Positions 8,012 through 16,416 of a stretch of 64,000 nt of DNA are shown one piece after another. The DNA comes from Pseudomonas protegens CHA0. GTDB taxonomy: Bacteria > Pseudomonadota > Gammaproteobacteria > Pseudomonadales > Pseudomonadaceae. Each line of letters opens with the position of its first letter. Within the stretch, counting starts at the first letter, position 1. The stretch lies in the NCBI RefSeq assembly GCF_000397205.1, contig NC_021237.1:6331001-6395000 (forward strand). The letters are read 5' to 3'. Both the position numbers and the translations under genes were made by a program. Below the pieces are notes generated by a model. The model was given only the letters and a program-made list of their open reading frames with translations, did not search any database and was not told the origin of the DNA.

Positions 8012-8989
8012 TTATTCGCCCCAGACGTCCTTCAGGACGCTGACCCAGTTCTCGCCCATGATCTTGCGCACCACGCGCTCGCTGTGGCCGCGCTTGAGTA
8101 GGGTCTCGGTGAGGTTGGGGAACTCGCCCACGGTGCGGATGCCCAGGGGATTGATGATCTTGCCGAAGTTGGTCAGGCGCCGGGCGTAGCCCTTGTCGTG
8201 GGTCAGGTATTCGAAGAAGTCCTGGCCATGGCCCTGGGTGAAGTCGGTGCCGATGCCAATCGAATCTTCACCGACGATGTTCATGGTGTATTCGATGGCT
8301 TCGGCGTAGTCGTCGATAGTGGAGTCGATGCCCTTGGCCAGGAACGGCGCGAACATGGTCACGCCGACGAAACCGCCGTGGTCGGCGATGAATTTCAGTT
8401 CGGCATCGGACTTGTTGCGCGGGTGCTCCTTGAGCCCCGACGGCAGGCAGTGGGAGTAGCAGACCGGCTTCTTGGATTCGAGGATCACTTCCTCGCTCGT
8501 CTTGGAACCAACGTGAGACAGGTCGCACATGACCCCGACGCGGTTCATCTCGGCGACGATCTCGCGGCCGAACCCGGAGAGCCCGCCATCACGCTCGTAG
8601 CAGCCGGTGCCCACCAGGTTCTGGGTGTTGTAGCACATCTGCACGATGCCCACGCCCAGCTGCTTGAACACCTCGACGTAGCCGATCTGGTCTTCGAAGG
8701 CATGGGCATTCTGGAAGCCGAAGAGGATGCCGGTCTTGCCCAGCTCCTTGGCCTTGCGAATGTCCGCGGTGGTGCGCACGGGCATCACCAGGTCGCTGTT
8801 TTCGCGTATCAGCTTCTGGCTGGAGGCAATGTTGTTGACCGTGGCCTGGAAACCTTCCCAGACCGACACGGTGCAGTTGGCTGCGGTCAGGCCGCCCTTG
8901 CGCATGTCCTCGAACAGCTCGCGGTTCCACTTGGCAATGATCAGCCCGTCGATAACGATGCTGTCGGCGTGTAGTTCGGCTGGGCTCAT
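8012..8989 (-). CDS. M19 (renal dipeptidase) family protein, divergent active site
   Basis: A 325-aa membrane-dipeptidase-family protein, equivalent to PA5396, heading the dgc cluster. Family features are visible: MCDLSHVG near residue 165, PVCYSHC, HPRNKSD, and IGTDFTQG near 250. The N-terminal metal motif that normally reads DGHxD is DGLII here (Leu16, Ile18), and the bridging glutamate of the GxEGxH segment is glutamine (FGFQNAH, Gln93). Most ligands of the two-zinc centre are therefore missing, and ordinary dipeptidase activity is doubtful. Its constant location beside dgcAB suggests a role in betaine or dimethylglycine metabolism. There is no signal peptide, unlike many M19 enzymes. Confidence 0.85.
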   Translation of the reverse strand: MSPAELHADSIVIDGLIIAKWNRELFEDMRKGGLTAANCTVSVWEGFQATVNNIASSQKLIRENSDLVMPVRTTADIRKAKELGKTGILFGFQNAHAFEDQIGYVEVFKQLGVGIVQMCYNTQNLVGTGCYERDGGLSGFGREIVAEMNRVGVMCDLSHVGSKTSEEVILESKKPVCYSHCLPSGLKEHPRNKSDAELKFIADHGGFVGVTMFAPFLAKGIDSTIDDYAEAIEYTMNIVGEDSIGIGTDFTQGHGQDFFEYLTHDKGYARRLTNFGKIINPLGIRTVGEFPNLTETLLKRGHSERVVRKIMGENWVSVLKDVWGE

Positions 8990-9224
8990 CAGGCTGTCCC
9001 CTTATTGGCGATTCTTGCGCCGAATCGTCTGCCGGCGCTTTGGGGTCAGCATATGCTTGAGGGCCGGGGCGCCTGGGTGCAAAAACGACAGGGGAATTGC
9101 CGAAAGCGTCAAGCGCCGACAAAGGGCCGGACGGAGGGCATGGGTGGCCTCTGTTCTTTGCCCGGGGCTTGCGCCAGAATTCGCCGCTTCAACGAAAGCG
9201 TCACTGGATGAGGGCAGCGCTGCA

Positions 9225-9626
9225 ATGAAACCGATCTTCCTGGCCTTGTTACTGATAACGACAGGCGTACAGGCGGCCGAAGAGGCCGACAACACGCCCT
9301 GCGACGGCGTGGAAAACAACGTGCAGACCCTGGAATGCGCGACCTACAACAGGACCACCGCCGAACAGTTGCTGGGCGACAACGTGCAGAGCCTGCTGGA
9401 ACGCCTGGGTACCCTCTATGGCAGCGACAAAGGGCAACTGGCCGACATCAGCGCCAAGGTCAAAAATGCCCAGCAACTGTGGCAGAAGCAGCGCGACGCC
9501 GACTGCGCGATGGAGTCCTTTCCGGCCAAGCCCGGCACCAAGGCCTACACCATCGCCACCAATGACTGCCTGGCGCGCATGAGCGACGAACGCTCGGAGT
9601 TCATCGAATCCATCGCCCAGGAATGA
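9225..9626 (+). CDS. LprI / DUF1311-type secreted protein
   Basis: A 133-aa protein with an N-terminal signal peptide (MKPIFLALLLITTGVQA, cleavage about residue 17). The mature part has the LprI-like pattern: CATYNRTTAEQLL, a WQKQRDADC segment and a final NDCLARM..R..FI motif. LprI of Mycobacterium is a lysozyme inhibitor, but most members have no tested function. It is probably periplasmic, with cysteine pairs forming disulfides. The ATG at 9225 was chosen over upstream frame extensions because it begins the signal peptide. It stands alone, divergent from the dipeptidase. Confidence 0.85.
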   Translation: MKPIFLALLLITTGVQAAEEADNTPCDGVENNVQTLECATYNRTTAEQLLGDNVQSLLERLGTLYGSDKGQLADISAKVKNAQQLWQKQRDADCAMESFPAKPGTKAYTIATNDCLARMSDERSEFIESIAQE

Positions 9627-9638
9627 CCCGCCACCGCT

Positions 9639-9724
9639 AGGAGCGGGCCGGCCCGCGAAAAGCGCTCTGCCGAACCGGTTGTGGTGGCTGCGAGCGTTTC
9701 GCGAGCAAGCTCGCTCCTACAGGT
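9639..9724. repeat. REP pair, family 1 variant
   Basis: TAGGAGCGGGCCGGCCCGCGAA and, inverted, a GCGAGCAAGCTCGCTCCTAC copy lie between convergent genes. Confidence 0.8.
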
Positions 9725-9734
9725 CAGCGCCGGG

Positions 9735-10085
9735 TCAGGCGCCACCGCGAAAGCACGAGACGCCCCAGGCGGTGAGTTTGAACGGCAGGTGGTAGTGCTG
9801 GCGCGGATCATCCAGGCCGAAGCGGTACGCCAGCACCTCGAGGAAGGGCACCGGCGGCAGCGCCTGGCCTTGCTCGCGATAGAACGCCGCCACGTCCAGC
9901 TCCACTTCGTAGACGCCCTGGCCGAAGCTCGCCGACCGCTCGGCAAGCTCGCTCAGCAAGCCGTTGCCGGCAATTCGCCCTGCGCAGAGCAGCTCGCCGC
10001 CCAGGCGGCGCACCCGCACCGCCATGCCTTCGGCCACCTTGCCGCTGGCGACGTCCACCACATGGATGGATAGGCCGCCGTTCAT
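9735..10085 (-). CDS. uraH: 5-hydroxyisourate hydrolase-like (transthyretin-related) protein
   Basis: A 116-aa transthyretin-related protein. HIU hydrolase opens 5-hydroxyisourate, the product of urate oxidation, to OHCU. The N-terminal histidine motif (LSIHVVDVASG), the arginine in CAGRIAGNG and the HYHLP histidine are present. The C-terminal signature, normally YRGS, is FRGGA here and the preceding segment (KLTAWGVSC) is unlike typical family members, so it may be a divergent HIUase. The start overlaps the stop of the deaminase gene by four bases (ATGA), indicating translational coupling in a purine-related operon. Confidence 0.82.
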   Translation of the reverse strand: MNGGLSIHVVDVASGKVAEGMAVRVRRLGGELLCAGRIAGNGLLSELAERSASFGQGVYEVELDVAAFYREQGQALPPVPFLEVLAYRFGLDDPRQHYHLPFKLTAWGVSCFRGGA

Positions 10086-10591
10086 TTCCAGAAGCCCTTG
10101 TGCGCCAGGGCGGCCTCGCTCTCAAGCATCGGCCCGAACACCGGGATCTGCCGCTGCCCACGGGCGAACACTTCGCGGCACGGCAGGGAAAAGGTCGGGT
10201 TTTCCGGGTGGTCGCCGGTCAACTCCAGCAGCTCATGTTCGGACAAGGCGTAGACCACCCGACCAATGCCGGTCCAGTAGATGGCCCCGGCGCACATGCA
10301 GCAGGGCTCGGCGCTGGTGTACAGGGTGCACTCGGCCAGGGCCTGGGGGCTGAGGCGCTTGGCCGCCAGCGCCGCTGCCGCCAGTTCGGCGTGCTGGGTC
10401 GGGTCGCCTTCGGGGGGCATCGAGTTGTTGCCGGCGCTGGCGATGACCTTGCCGTCGCGATCGGCCACCAGGGCGGCGAACGGATGACGGCCGCGGGCCT
10501 TGGCCTCTTCGGCGAGCTGGATGCTCTGGCGCAGCAGGTGCAGGTCCAGTTCGGTGACGCCGGCAGGGATGGAAGAAAGAATCTGGGTCAT
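10082..10591 (-). CDS. Nucleoside/guanine deaminase (CDA superfamily)
   Basis: A 169-aa cytidine-deaminase-fold zinc enzyme. The catalytic motifs are QHAEL (proton shuttle Glu and zinc His) near residue 69 and EPCCMCAGA (two zinc cysteines) near residue 95. It resembles guanine deaminase/tRNA-adenosine-deaminase-like enzymes acting on free bases; lying between uraH and a purine-type permease, a purine substrate is likely but not proven. The start at 10591 is set by an AAGGAGG ribosome binding site 5-6 bases upstream; a longer in-frame form starting at 10741 would run into the permease gene. Confidence 0.88.
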   Translation of the reverse strand: MTQILSSIPAGVTELDLHLLRQSIQLAEEAKARGRHPFAALVADRDGKVIASAGNNSMPPEGDPTQHAELAAAALAAKRLSPQALAECTLYTSAEPCCMCAGAIYWTGIGRVVYALSEHELLELTGDHPENPTFSLPCREVFARGQRQIPVFGPMLESEAALAHKGFWK

Positions 10592-10646
10592 CTTGACCTC
10601 CTTTTCATGGGCAGGAGCCGCCACAGCAATGGCGGCGAGAAAAACG

Positions 10647-11984
10647 TCAGTCATTGAGCTCGACATGGGCTGCCAGCACCTGGGCGGCGGCCTCACGGGG
10701 GTTGAGCAGCAGGTTGAGAACGATGGCGGTGATGGCGCCAAGGAAGATGCCGCTTTCCAGCACCAGCCTGAGGGGACCGTGCAGATGGGCGAACAGCGCC
10801 GGGAAGGACATCGGCAGCACCCCGACGCTGACCGACACCGCCACCACGATGGCGTTGCGCGTACCTTCGAACGGCACCCGCGACAGTTCCTGGATGCCGG
10901 CCACTGTAGTCATGCCGAACATCACGATGGCGCAACCGCCAAGCACCGGGGTCGGCACCGCGGCCACCAGGGCACCCAGCTTGGGAAACAGCCCCATGAG
11001 CACCATGATTGCCCCGGCCGCGGCCACCACGAAGCGGCTCTTGACCCTGGACAGCGCGATCAGCCCGGTGTTCTGGGTAAAGGCGTTGTAGGGAAAGCTG
11101 TTGAACAGCCCGCCGAGCAGGGTCGACAGGCCATCGGCGCGGAACGCATCGCCCAGGGTGCGCTGGGTGGTCGGTTTGCCGGTGAGCTTGCCGATGGCCA
11201 GGCAGTTGCCGGTGGTCTCGGCCATGATCACCAGCATCGCCAGAGTCATGATCAGGATCGGCACCAGGGAAAACTGTGGAGCCCCAAACGCCATGGGCCG
11301 GCTCAGTTCGAACCAGGCCGCCTGGCTCACCTGGGCAAAGTCGGTCATGCCGAACGCCGCGGCGATCAGGCTGCCCACCAGCAAGCCGATGAGCACGCTG
11401 AGGTTGCCGATAAAGCCCGAGAACTTGCCGTAGATCACCAGCGTCACCGCTACCGTGGCCAGCCCCAGCAGCAGGTTGGCCGGCGCGCCGAAATCGTCCG
11501 CCGCGGGGTTGCCGCCGCCGAGCCAGATCGCCGCTGCCGGCATCAGGGAAATGCCGATGATGGTGATCAGGCTGCCGATCACTACGGGCGGGAAAAACCG
11601 CAGCAAACGGCTGAACAGCGGCGCCAGGGCAATGGTGATGACGCCTGCGGCGATCACCGCGCCGAACACCTCGGTCAGGCCGAACTGCTTGCCGATCATG
11701 ATCATCGGTGCCAGGGCGATGAACGAACAGCCCTGGATCAACGGCAGCCGCGCGCCAAAACGCCAGAACCCCAGGGTCTGGACCAGGGTGGCGATGCCCG
11801 AGGTCAGCAGGTTGGCGTTGATCAATAGCACCACCTGCGCCGGGGTCAGGCCCAGGGCATTGCCTAGAATCAACGGCACCGCCACTGCACCGGCATACAT
11901 CACCAGCACATGCTGCAGGCCGAAGGTGAACAGCTGGCGGACGGGCAGTACCTCGTCCACGGGATGCACGCGGGAAATTGTCAT
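10647..11984 (-). CDS. NCS2 family uracil/xanthine-type permease
   Basis: A 445-aa polytopic inner-membrane transporter of the nucleobase:cation symporter 2 family. Features include FGLQHVLVMYAGAVAVPLI at the N terminus, QGCSFIALAP and the GxxxxTxxxQNTGLIALSRV motif (FPYNAFTQNTGLIALSRV), which is the family signature for purine carriers. A length of 445 aa and about 12-14 helices fit the family. The start at 11984 follows an AGGAGA Shine-Dalgarno; the extra 44 upstream residues have no membrane character. It stands 55 bases before the deaminase and is divergent from a LysR gene, which probably regulates it. Urate, xanthine or guanine are candidate substrates. Confidence 0.9.
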   Translation of the reverse strand: MTISRVHPVDEVLPVRQLFTFGLQHVLVMYAGAVAVPLILGNALGLTPAQVVLLINANLLTSGIATLVQTLGFWRFGARLPLIQGCSFIALAPMIMIGKQFGLTEVFGAVIAAGVITIALAPLFSRLLRFFPPVVIGSLITIIGISLMPAAAIWLGGGNPAADDFGAPANLLLGLATVAVTLVIYGKFSGFIGNLSVLIGLLVGSLIAAAFGMTDFAQVSQAAWFELSRPMAFGAPQFSLVPILIMTLAMLVIMAETTGNCLAIGKLTGKPTTQRTLGDAFRADGLSTLLGGLFNSFPYNAFTQNTGLIALSRVKSRFVVAAAGAIMVLMGLFPKLGALVAAVPTPVLGGCAIVMFGMTTVAGIQELSRVPFEGTRNAIVVAVSVSVGVLPMSFPALFAHLHGPLRLVLESGIFLGAITAIVLNLLLNPREAAAQVLAAHVELND

Positions 11985-12165
11985 GTCGCAGGTCTCCTGA
12001 AGGTGCAGCTTTTGCTTTTGTTTTGGCAGGCATCCGGGGCAAGCGCCGCCGGCAGGAAGTACGGACGTCGGGGCCATGATCTGTGCTTGAATACGATGAA
12101 ACAAATGAGCAGCCATCGTTTTTAACGATGGATCAGACAGCCCTCTTCCAGGGCCGGGAGCCGCG

Positions 12166-13080
12166 ATGCGCTTTTCGCTGGATCAACTGCAGATGTTCGT
12201 ACAGGCCGCGCAAAGCGGCTCGTTCTCGGCCGCCGCACGCAAGCTGGGCAAGACCCAGTCCACGGTCAGCGTGGCCATCGGCAACCTGGAGGCGGACCTG
12301 GGGGTCGAGCTGTTCGACCGCAGCGCTCGCAGCCCGGTGCTAACGGCCACCGGGCAGAAGATGCTGCTGCAGGCCGAGGCGGTGCTGGAACGCTGCCTGA
12401 CCCTGCAGGCCAACGCCGACTGCCTGTCGCAGGTGGTGGAGCCACACCTGTCGATCGTCATCGAAACCCCCTATGGCCCGCTGATGCCGGCCCTGCGGGA
12501 GTTCGAACAGGCCTTTCCCTATGTCGACCTGCTGATCCGCCACCCGCTGTCCGGGGACGCCAGCGAGCTGGTGGCCCGGGGTGAGGCGGTGCTGGGCATC
12601 GCCTTCTCGCAACCGGGCTACCCCCAGGAGCTGGAGTTCCAGCAATTGGGCAAGCTGATCATGTTGCACGTCTGCCACCCGGACCACCCGCTGGCGCAGC
12701 TCGACAGCGTGACCTTCGACGACCTGCATGTGCACCGGCGCCTGGCCTTCAGCGCCCACGCCAACAAGCTGCCTAGCAGCGAATACCTGCGCTCCACCCA
12801 GCTGTGGCAGGCGGAAAACTACCTGGCGCTGCTGGAAATGGTCCGCGCCGGCCTGGGCTGGGCCACCCTGCCGCGGCAACTGATCCAGCGTGAACTGGCC
12901 AAGGGCGAGCTGGTGGAACTGCAACTGGGGGCCTACCCCCATACCGACTGGCTGATCGGCGTCGACCTGCTCTGGGCCCGACAACGGGTGATGGGCAAGG
13001 CCGAGCGCTGGCTCAAGGAGCGGCTGCTGCGCCAGAAGGTGTACGAGGTGGACCGGCGCGGGCAGTCCACGACCTGGTAA
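12166..13080 (+). CDS. LysR family transcriptional regulator
   Basis: A 304-aa LysR regulator. The N-terminal winged helix-turn-helix spans about residues 1-60 (SFSAAARKLGKTQSTVSVAIGNLE), followed by the periplasmic-binding-like effector domain (LSIVIETPYGPL, GLGWATLPRQLI). It is transcribed away from the NCS2 permease-deaminase-uraH genes with a 181-base gap, the usual arrangement for a LysR and its target operon. The effector is unknown; a purine breakdown product is a reasonable guess. Confidence 0.9.
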   Translation: MRFSLDQLQMFVQAAQSGSFSAAARKLGKTQSTVSVAIGNLEADLGVELFDRSARSPVLTATGQKMLLQAEAVLERCLTLQANADCLSQVVEPHLSIVIETPYGPLMPALREFEQAFPYVDLLIRHPLSGDASELVARGEAVLGIAFSQPGYPQELEFQQLGKLIMLHVCHPDHPLAQLDSVTFDDLHVHRRLAFSAHANKLPSSEYLRSTQLWQAENYLALLEMVRAGLGWATLPRQLIQRELAKGELVELQLGAYPHTDWLIGVDLLWARQRVMGKAERWLKERLLRQKVYEVDRRGQSTTW

Positions 13081-13130
13081 TGCTGGCGCGGGCAACAAAG
13101 GGACAAGGTTCTGCACTTGGCCGGGCAGAA

Positions 13131-13179
13131 AATATAAGCAAGGATTCGCATTCCTTATAAAAGACTTATATAGTCCGCC
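13131..13179 (+). promoter_or_regulatory. AT-rich promoter region of toxin-antitoxin pair
   Basis: A short AT island (AATATAAGCAAGGA, TTCCTTATAA, ACTTATATAG) with imperfect inverted symmetry lies directly before the toxin start. It is a plausible promoter/operator for autoregulation. Confidence 0.5.
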
Positions 13180-13434
13180 ATGAACGAGATCCTCTGGAGT
13201 AGAAAAGCGGTCAAGCAGTTGATGCGACTGCACCACGAGCATCAGGTCCAGGTTCGCGATGCGATTGCCCTGCTGGCCGACATGCCCGCCAGTGGCAACG
13301 TCAAAGCCCTGTCCGGCCACACTTATGCCTATCGTCTTCGGGTCGGGCAGTACCGGGTCCTGTTCGACTGGGACGGAGCCATACACATCGTCAGTGTTCA
13401 AGAGGTCAAGAAACGTGATGAACGTACCTACTGA
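13180..13434 (+). CDS. RelE/ParE-family toxin
   Basis: An 84-aa RelE-superfamily protein: SRKAVKQLMRL at the N terminus, then LSGHTYAYRLRVGQYRVLFDW, and a C-terminal KKRDERTY. The conserved basic and aromatic residues at the end are those used by ribosome-dependent mRNA endonucleases of the family. It lies immediately before, and overlaps by 17 bases, a helix-turn-helix antitoxin gene; toxin-first order is typical of HigBA-like and some RelE/XRE modules. No clear Shine-Dalgarno precedes the ATG, so toxin translation may be weak. Confidence 0.9.
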   Translation: MNEILWSRKAVKQLMRLHHEHQVQVRDAIALLADMPASGNVKALSGHTYAYRLRVGQYRVLFDWDGAIHIVSVQEVKKRDERTY

Positions 13435-13741
13435 CATCCAGATCATCCACGGCCCGGACGGCAGCCCGGCATTCGTGGTGATTCCCTACGCGCAGTACAT
13501 GGCGCAGTACAAGGAAGCCGATCTGATACCCCATGACGTGGTCAGCCGCATGGTCGACGGCGCCACGCCGATCCGCGCCTGGCGCGAGCACCTGCACCTC
13601 ACCCAGGACGAAGTAGCCAGGCGCCTGGGGATCTCCCAGCCGGCCTTTGCCCAGCAGGAAAGCGTCGCCCGGCCGCGCCGGGCCACCCGGGAAAAGATCG
13701 CCGCCGCCTTCGGCATACGCGCCGACCAGCTGGAGCTGTAA
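13418..13741 (+). CDS. XRE-family antitoxin
   Basis: A 107-aa antitoxin. The N-terminal part (FVVIPYAQYMAQYKEADLIPHDVVSRM) resembles the toxin-binding arm of RelB/Phd-type antitoxins, and residues 55-105 form a helix-turn-helix (LTQDEVARRLGISQPAFAQQE) for promoter binding. The ATG at 13418 lies inside the toxin gene; the longer frame from 13259 is an out-of-frame shadow of the toxin. It should neutralise the toxin and repress the pair. Confidence 0.9.
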   Translation: MNVPTDIQIIHGPDGSPAFVVIPYAQYMAQYKEADLIPHDVVSRMVDGATPIRAWREHLHLTQDEVARRLGISQPAFAQQESVARPRRATREKIAAAFGIRADQLEL

Positions 13742-13775
13742 GCTGCGCCTCACTCACTGATTGAAAGGGTTCCCC

Positions 13776-14192
13776 ATGAGCATCTGCGGTATCGAGATCA
13801 AAGGCAGCGAAGCCATCTTCGCCCTCGCCACTCTGCAAGACGGCGCGGTGCAACACCAGCCGCTGGCCACCAAGAAAATCGCCCTGGAAGACGATGACGA
13901 GGCCGCCAACGTCAGGGCCTTCGCCAGCCAGGTCGGGGCCTTCGTGCGCGAACACGGGATCACCCGCATCGCCATCAAGAAGCGCAGCAAGAAAGGCGAG
14001 TTCGCCGGCGGCCCCACCACCTTCAAGATCGAAGGCGTGTTTCAGTTGCTGGAGAATTGCGAGGTGACCCTGCTGTCGCCCCAGACCATCAACGCCCAGT
14101 ACAAGAAGCACGGCTTCGCTCTGGCCGCGAGCCTCAACAAATACCAGCACGAAGCCTACAAAGCCGCCTGCGCCGCCCTGCTGAAAAAGTAA
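13776..14192 (+). CDS. DUF3010 family protein
   Basis: A 138-aa protein of the DUF3010 family found in Pseudomonas and related bacteria. It begins CGIEIKGSEAIFALAT and contains IAIKKRSKKGEFAGG and a C-terminal HEAYKAACAALLKK. The GIEIKG-type start and alternating strands recall an RNase H-like/actin-like fold, but no function is known. The ATG at 13776 is preferred over a TTG 15 bases upstream. It is a single gene followed by a lone REP. Confidence 0.85.
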   Translation: MSICGIEIKGSEAIFALATLQDGAVQHQPLATKKIALEDDDEAANVRAFASQVGAFVREHGITRIAIKKRSKKGEFAGGPTTFKIEGVFQLLENCEVTLLSPQTINAQYKKHGFALAASLNKYQHEAYKAACAALLKK

Positions 14193-14193
14193 C

Positions 14194-14218
14194 CGTAGGA
14201 GCCGGCTGGCCGGCGCTA
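14194..14218 (+). repeat. Single REP, family 1
   Basis: One GTAGGAGCCGGCTGGCCGGC element between convergent genes; no inverted partner is seen. Confidence 0.7.
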
Positions 14219-14229
14219 CCGAGCCCGAG

Positions 14230-15189
14230 TCAAGCCAGCTCGCGGCCGCCGCCCGACGGGCGCCGGTCTTCCCGCGGGCACCGCACGAACCGCGCGCGGT
14301 AACTGCGGGTGAAGTAGGACGGCGATTCAAACCCGCAGGCAATGCTCACCTCCAGCACGCTCATGTCGGTCTGGCGCAGCAGTTTGCGGGCTTTCTCCAG
14401 GCGCAGGCCCAGGTAGAAATTGCTCGGGGTATCGTTGAGGTGCAGGCGGAACAGGCGCTCCAGCTGGCGCCGGGTGACCTTGATCGACTCGGCCAGGGCC
14501 AGGGTGCTCAGGGGCGGTTCGCTGTGCTGTTCCATTTCGCCGATCACCTGCACCAGCTTCTTGTTGCTGATGCCGTAGCGGCTGGCGACTTCCATGCGCT
14601 GGTGATCCTTGCGCGGGCGGATGCGCCCCAGCACGAACTGCTCGCTGACCTGGACCGCCAGTTGCGGGCCGTGGGCCTGGGCGATCAGGTCGAGCATCAT
14701 GTCGATGGACGCCGTGCCGCCGGCACAGGTGATGCGCCGTCGATCGATCTCGAACAGCTCCTGGGTCACGCTCAGTTGCGGGTAGGACTCCTTGAAGGCC
14801 TCGATGGCCTCCCAGTGCAAGGTCACCCGGTGCCCCTCCAGCAAACCGCTCTCGGCAAGGATCACGCTACCTGTGTCGATCCCGCCCAGGGTCACGCCCT
14901 CCACCTCCAGCCGCCGCAACCAGTGCTCCAGGGCCGGGGTGAGAAACTTCAGCGGCTCGAAACCGGCCACCACCCACAAGGTCGCGCCTTTCTTCAGCGG
15001 CTCCAGGGCCGCATCGACATTCACCGACATGCCATTGCTGGCCAGCACCGCGCCGCCGTCGGCGCTCAGCACATGCCAGCGGTACAGCTCGCCACGAAAG
15101 CGGTTGGCCACCCGTAGCGGCTCGATGGCCGAGATGAAACCGATGGCGGAAAACCCCGGCATCAGCAGGAAATAGAAGTCCTGGGACAT
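14230..15189 (-). CDS. cdhR: Carnitine-responsive AraC/GlxA-type activator CdhR
   Basis: A 319-aa regulator with an N-terminal DJ-1/PfpI-like (GATase-1) domain (FLLMPGFSAIGFISAIEPLRVANRF) and a C-terminal AraC helix-turn-helix pair (LALAESIKVTRRQLERLFR, VLEVSIACGFESPSYFTRSYR). It matches CdhR (PA5389), the activator of carnitine catabolism genes, and sits divergently from them. The start at 15189 removes a non-conserved 50-residue extension. Its likely binding sites are direct repeats at 15260-15294. Confidence 0.92.
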   Translation of the reverse strand: MSQDFYFLLMPGFSAIGFISAIEPLRVANRFRGELYRWHVLSADGGAVLASNGMSVNVDAALEPLKKGATLWVVAGFEPLKFLTPALEHWLRRLEVEGVTLGGIDTGSVILAESGLLEGHRVTLHWEAIEAFKESYPQLSVTQELFEIDRRRITCAGGTASIDMMLDLIAQAHGPQLAVQVSEQFVLGRIRPRKDHQRMEVASRYGISNKKLVQVIGEMEQHSEPPLSTLALAESIKVTRRQLERLFRLHLNDTPSNFYLGLRLEKARKLLRQTDMSVLEVSIACGFESPSYFTRSYRARFVRCPREDRRPSGGGRELA

Positions 15190-15259
15190 GCAACGCACTC
15201 CGGTGACGGCCAGCGTGGGCCTTGTGATACGCCAAATGCCCCCGTGCCACAAGGGGGCA

Positions 15260-15294
15260 GGTCGCTGCAGTGCAAGAGTCGGTCGCCGCTGTGC
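15260..15294. promoter_or_regulatory. Candidate CdhR operator, two direct repeats
   Basis: GGTCGCTGCAGTGC (15260-15273) and GGTCGCCGCTGTGC (15281-15294) are repeated exactly 21 bases apart, two helical turns, between cdhR and caiX. The reverse complement (GCACTGCAGCGACC) resembles the repeats upstream of cbcX. Confidence 0.6.
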
Positions 15295-15383
15295 GCTTGC
15301 CACCGGCGGCGCCTGCGTACCTTGGCAACACCTGCGCACAAAGACGCCGGGACCGACAATAACGACCTGCCGAGGAAAGCATC

Positions 15384-16328
15384 ATGAAACGACTGATCAG
15401 CAGCTGTGTGCTTGCGCTTAGTGGTAGCGTTTTTCTGAGCAGCGGGGCCCTGGCCGCCGATGCCGCCAGTTGCCAGAACGTGCGCCTGGGCGTGGTCAAC
15501 TGGACCGACGTGATCGCCACCAGCGCCCTGACCCAGGTCCTGCTCGACGGCCTCGGCTACAAGACCAAGCAGACCAGTGCTTCCCAGCAGATCATCTTCG
15601 CCGGCATCCGTGACCAGCGCCTGGACCTGTTCCTGGGCTACTGGAACCCGCTGATGACCCAGACCATCACCCCCTTCGTCGACGCCAACCAGGTCAAGGT
15701 CCTGGCCGAACCGAGCCTCAAGGACGCCCGCGCCACCCTGGCCGTGCCGGCCTACCTGGCGGACAAGGGGCTGAAGACCTTTGCCGACATCGCCAGGTTC
15801 CAGAAGGAACTGGGGGGCAAGATCTACGGCATCGAACCGGGTTCGGGAGCCAATACCCAGATCAAGGAAATGATCGCCAAGAACCAGTTCGGCCTGGGCA
15901 AGTTCCAGTTGGTGGAGTCCAGTGAGGCGGGCATGTTGTCGGCGGTGGCCCGAGCGGTGAAACGCAACGAGGCCATCGTGTTCTTCGGCTGGGCGCCGCA
16001 CCCGATGAACGTCAACTTCAAGATGACCTACCTCAGCGGCAGCGAAAACGCCCTGGGGCCCAACGAAGGCCAGGCCACGGTGTGGACCGTCACCGCGCCT
16101 AACTACGCCGAGCAGTGCCCGAACGTGCACCGGCTGTTGACCAACCTGACCTTCAGCGCCGAAGACGAGAGCCGCATGATGCAGCCGCTGCTGGATCACA
16201 AGGATGCCCTGGAATCCGCGCGGCAATGGCTCAAGGACCACCCGCAGGACCAGCAGCGCTGGCTGGAAGGGGTCACCACCTTCGATGGCAAGCCGGCCGC
16301 CGAGCACCTGCAACTGACCAGCAAATAA
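15384..16328 (+). CDS. caiX: Carnitine periplasmic binding protein CaiX
   Basis: A 314-aa substrate-binding protein of the glycine betaine/carnitine/choline (OpuAC/ProX) family, with a signal peptide ending in ALAADA near residue 25. Conserved elements are [39 protein letters not shown] and [10 protein letters not shown], the last contributing to the aromatic cage for the quaternary amine. It has no permease genes beside it; in P. aeruginosa CaiX delivers carnitine to CbcWV, whose genes lie at 26,317-28,337 here. A GAGGAAAG ribosome binding site precedes the ATG. It is the first gene of the carnitine operon. Confidence 0.92.
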   Translation: MKRLISSCVLALSGSVFLSSGALAADAASCQNVRLGVVNWTDVIATSALTQVLLDGLGYKTKQTSASQQIIFAGIRDQRLDLFLGYWNPLMTQTITPFVDANQVKVLAEPSLKDARATLAVPAYLADKGLKTFADIARFQKELGGKIYGIEPGSGANTQIKEMIAKNQFGLGKFQLVESSEAGMLSAVARAVKRNEAIVFFGWAPHPMNVNFKMTYLSGSENALGPNEGQATVWTVTAPNYAEQCPNVHRLLTNLTFSAEDESRMMQPLLDHKDALESARQWLKDHPQDQQRWLEGVTTFDGKPAAEHLQLTSK

Positions 16329-16416
16329 GCCACCGCCACTGCCGCCCCGCAGCCCGCCCTGGGCTGCGCACGGCCACCTCACGCCCTCAGCAAACACGCC
16401 TGTAAGGAACCGCACC

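Noticed and set aside
9202..9210. CACTGGATG near the LprI-like gene as a GbdR half-site
   Set aside because: Only the first nine bases match, there is no CGAC end and no second copy at 21 bases.
15323..15336. A GG-N10-GC pattern before caiX as a sigma-54 promoter
   Set aside because: The elements (TGGCAA, TGCGC) match poorly outside the invariant bases, and CdhR-type activators usually work with sigma-70.
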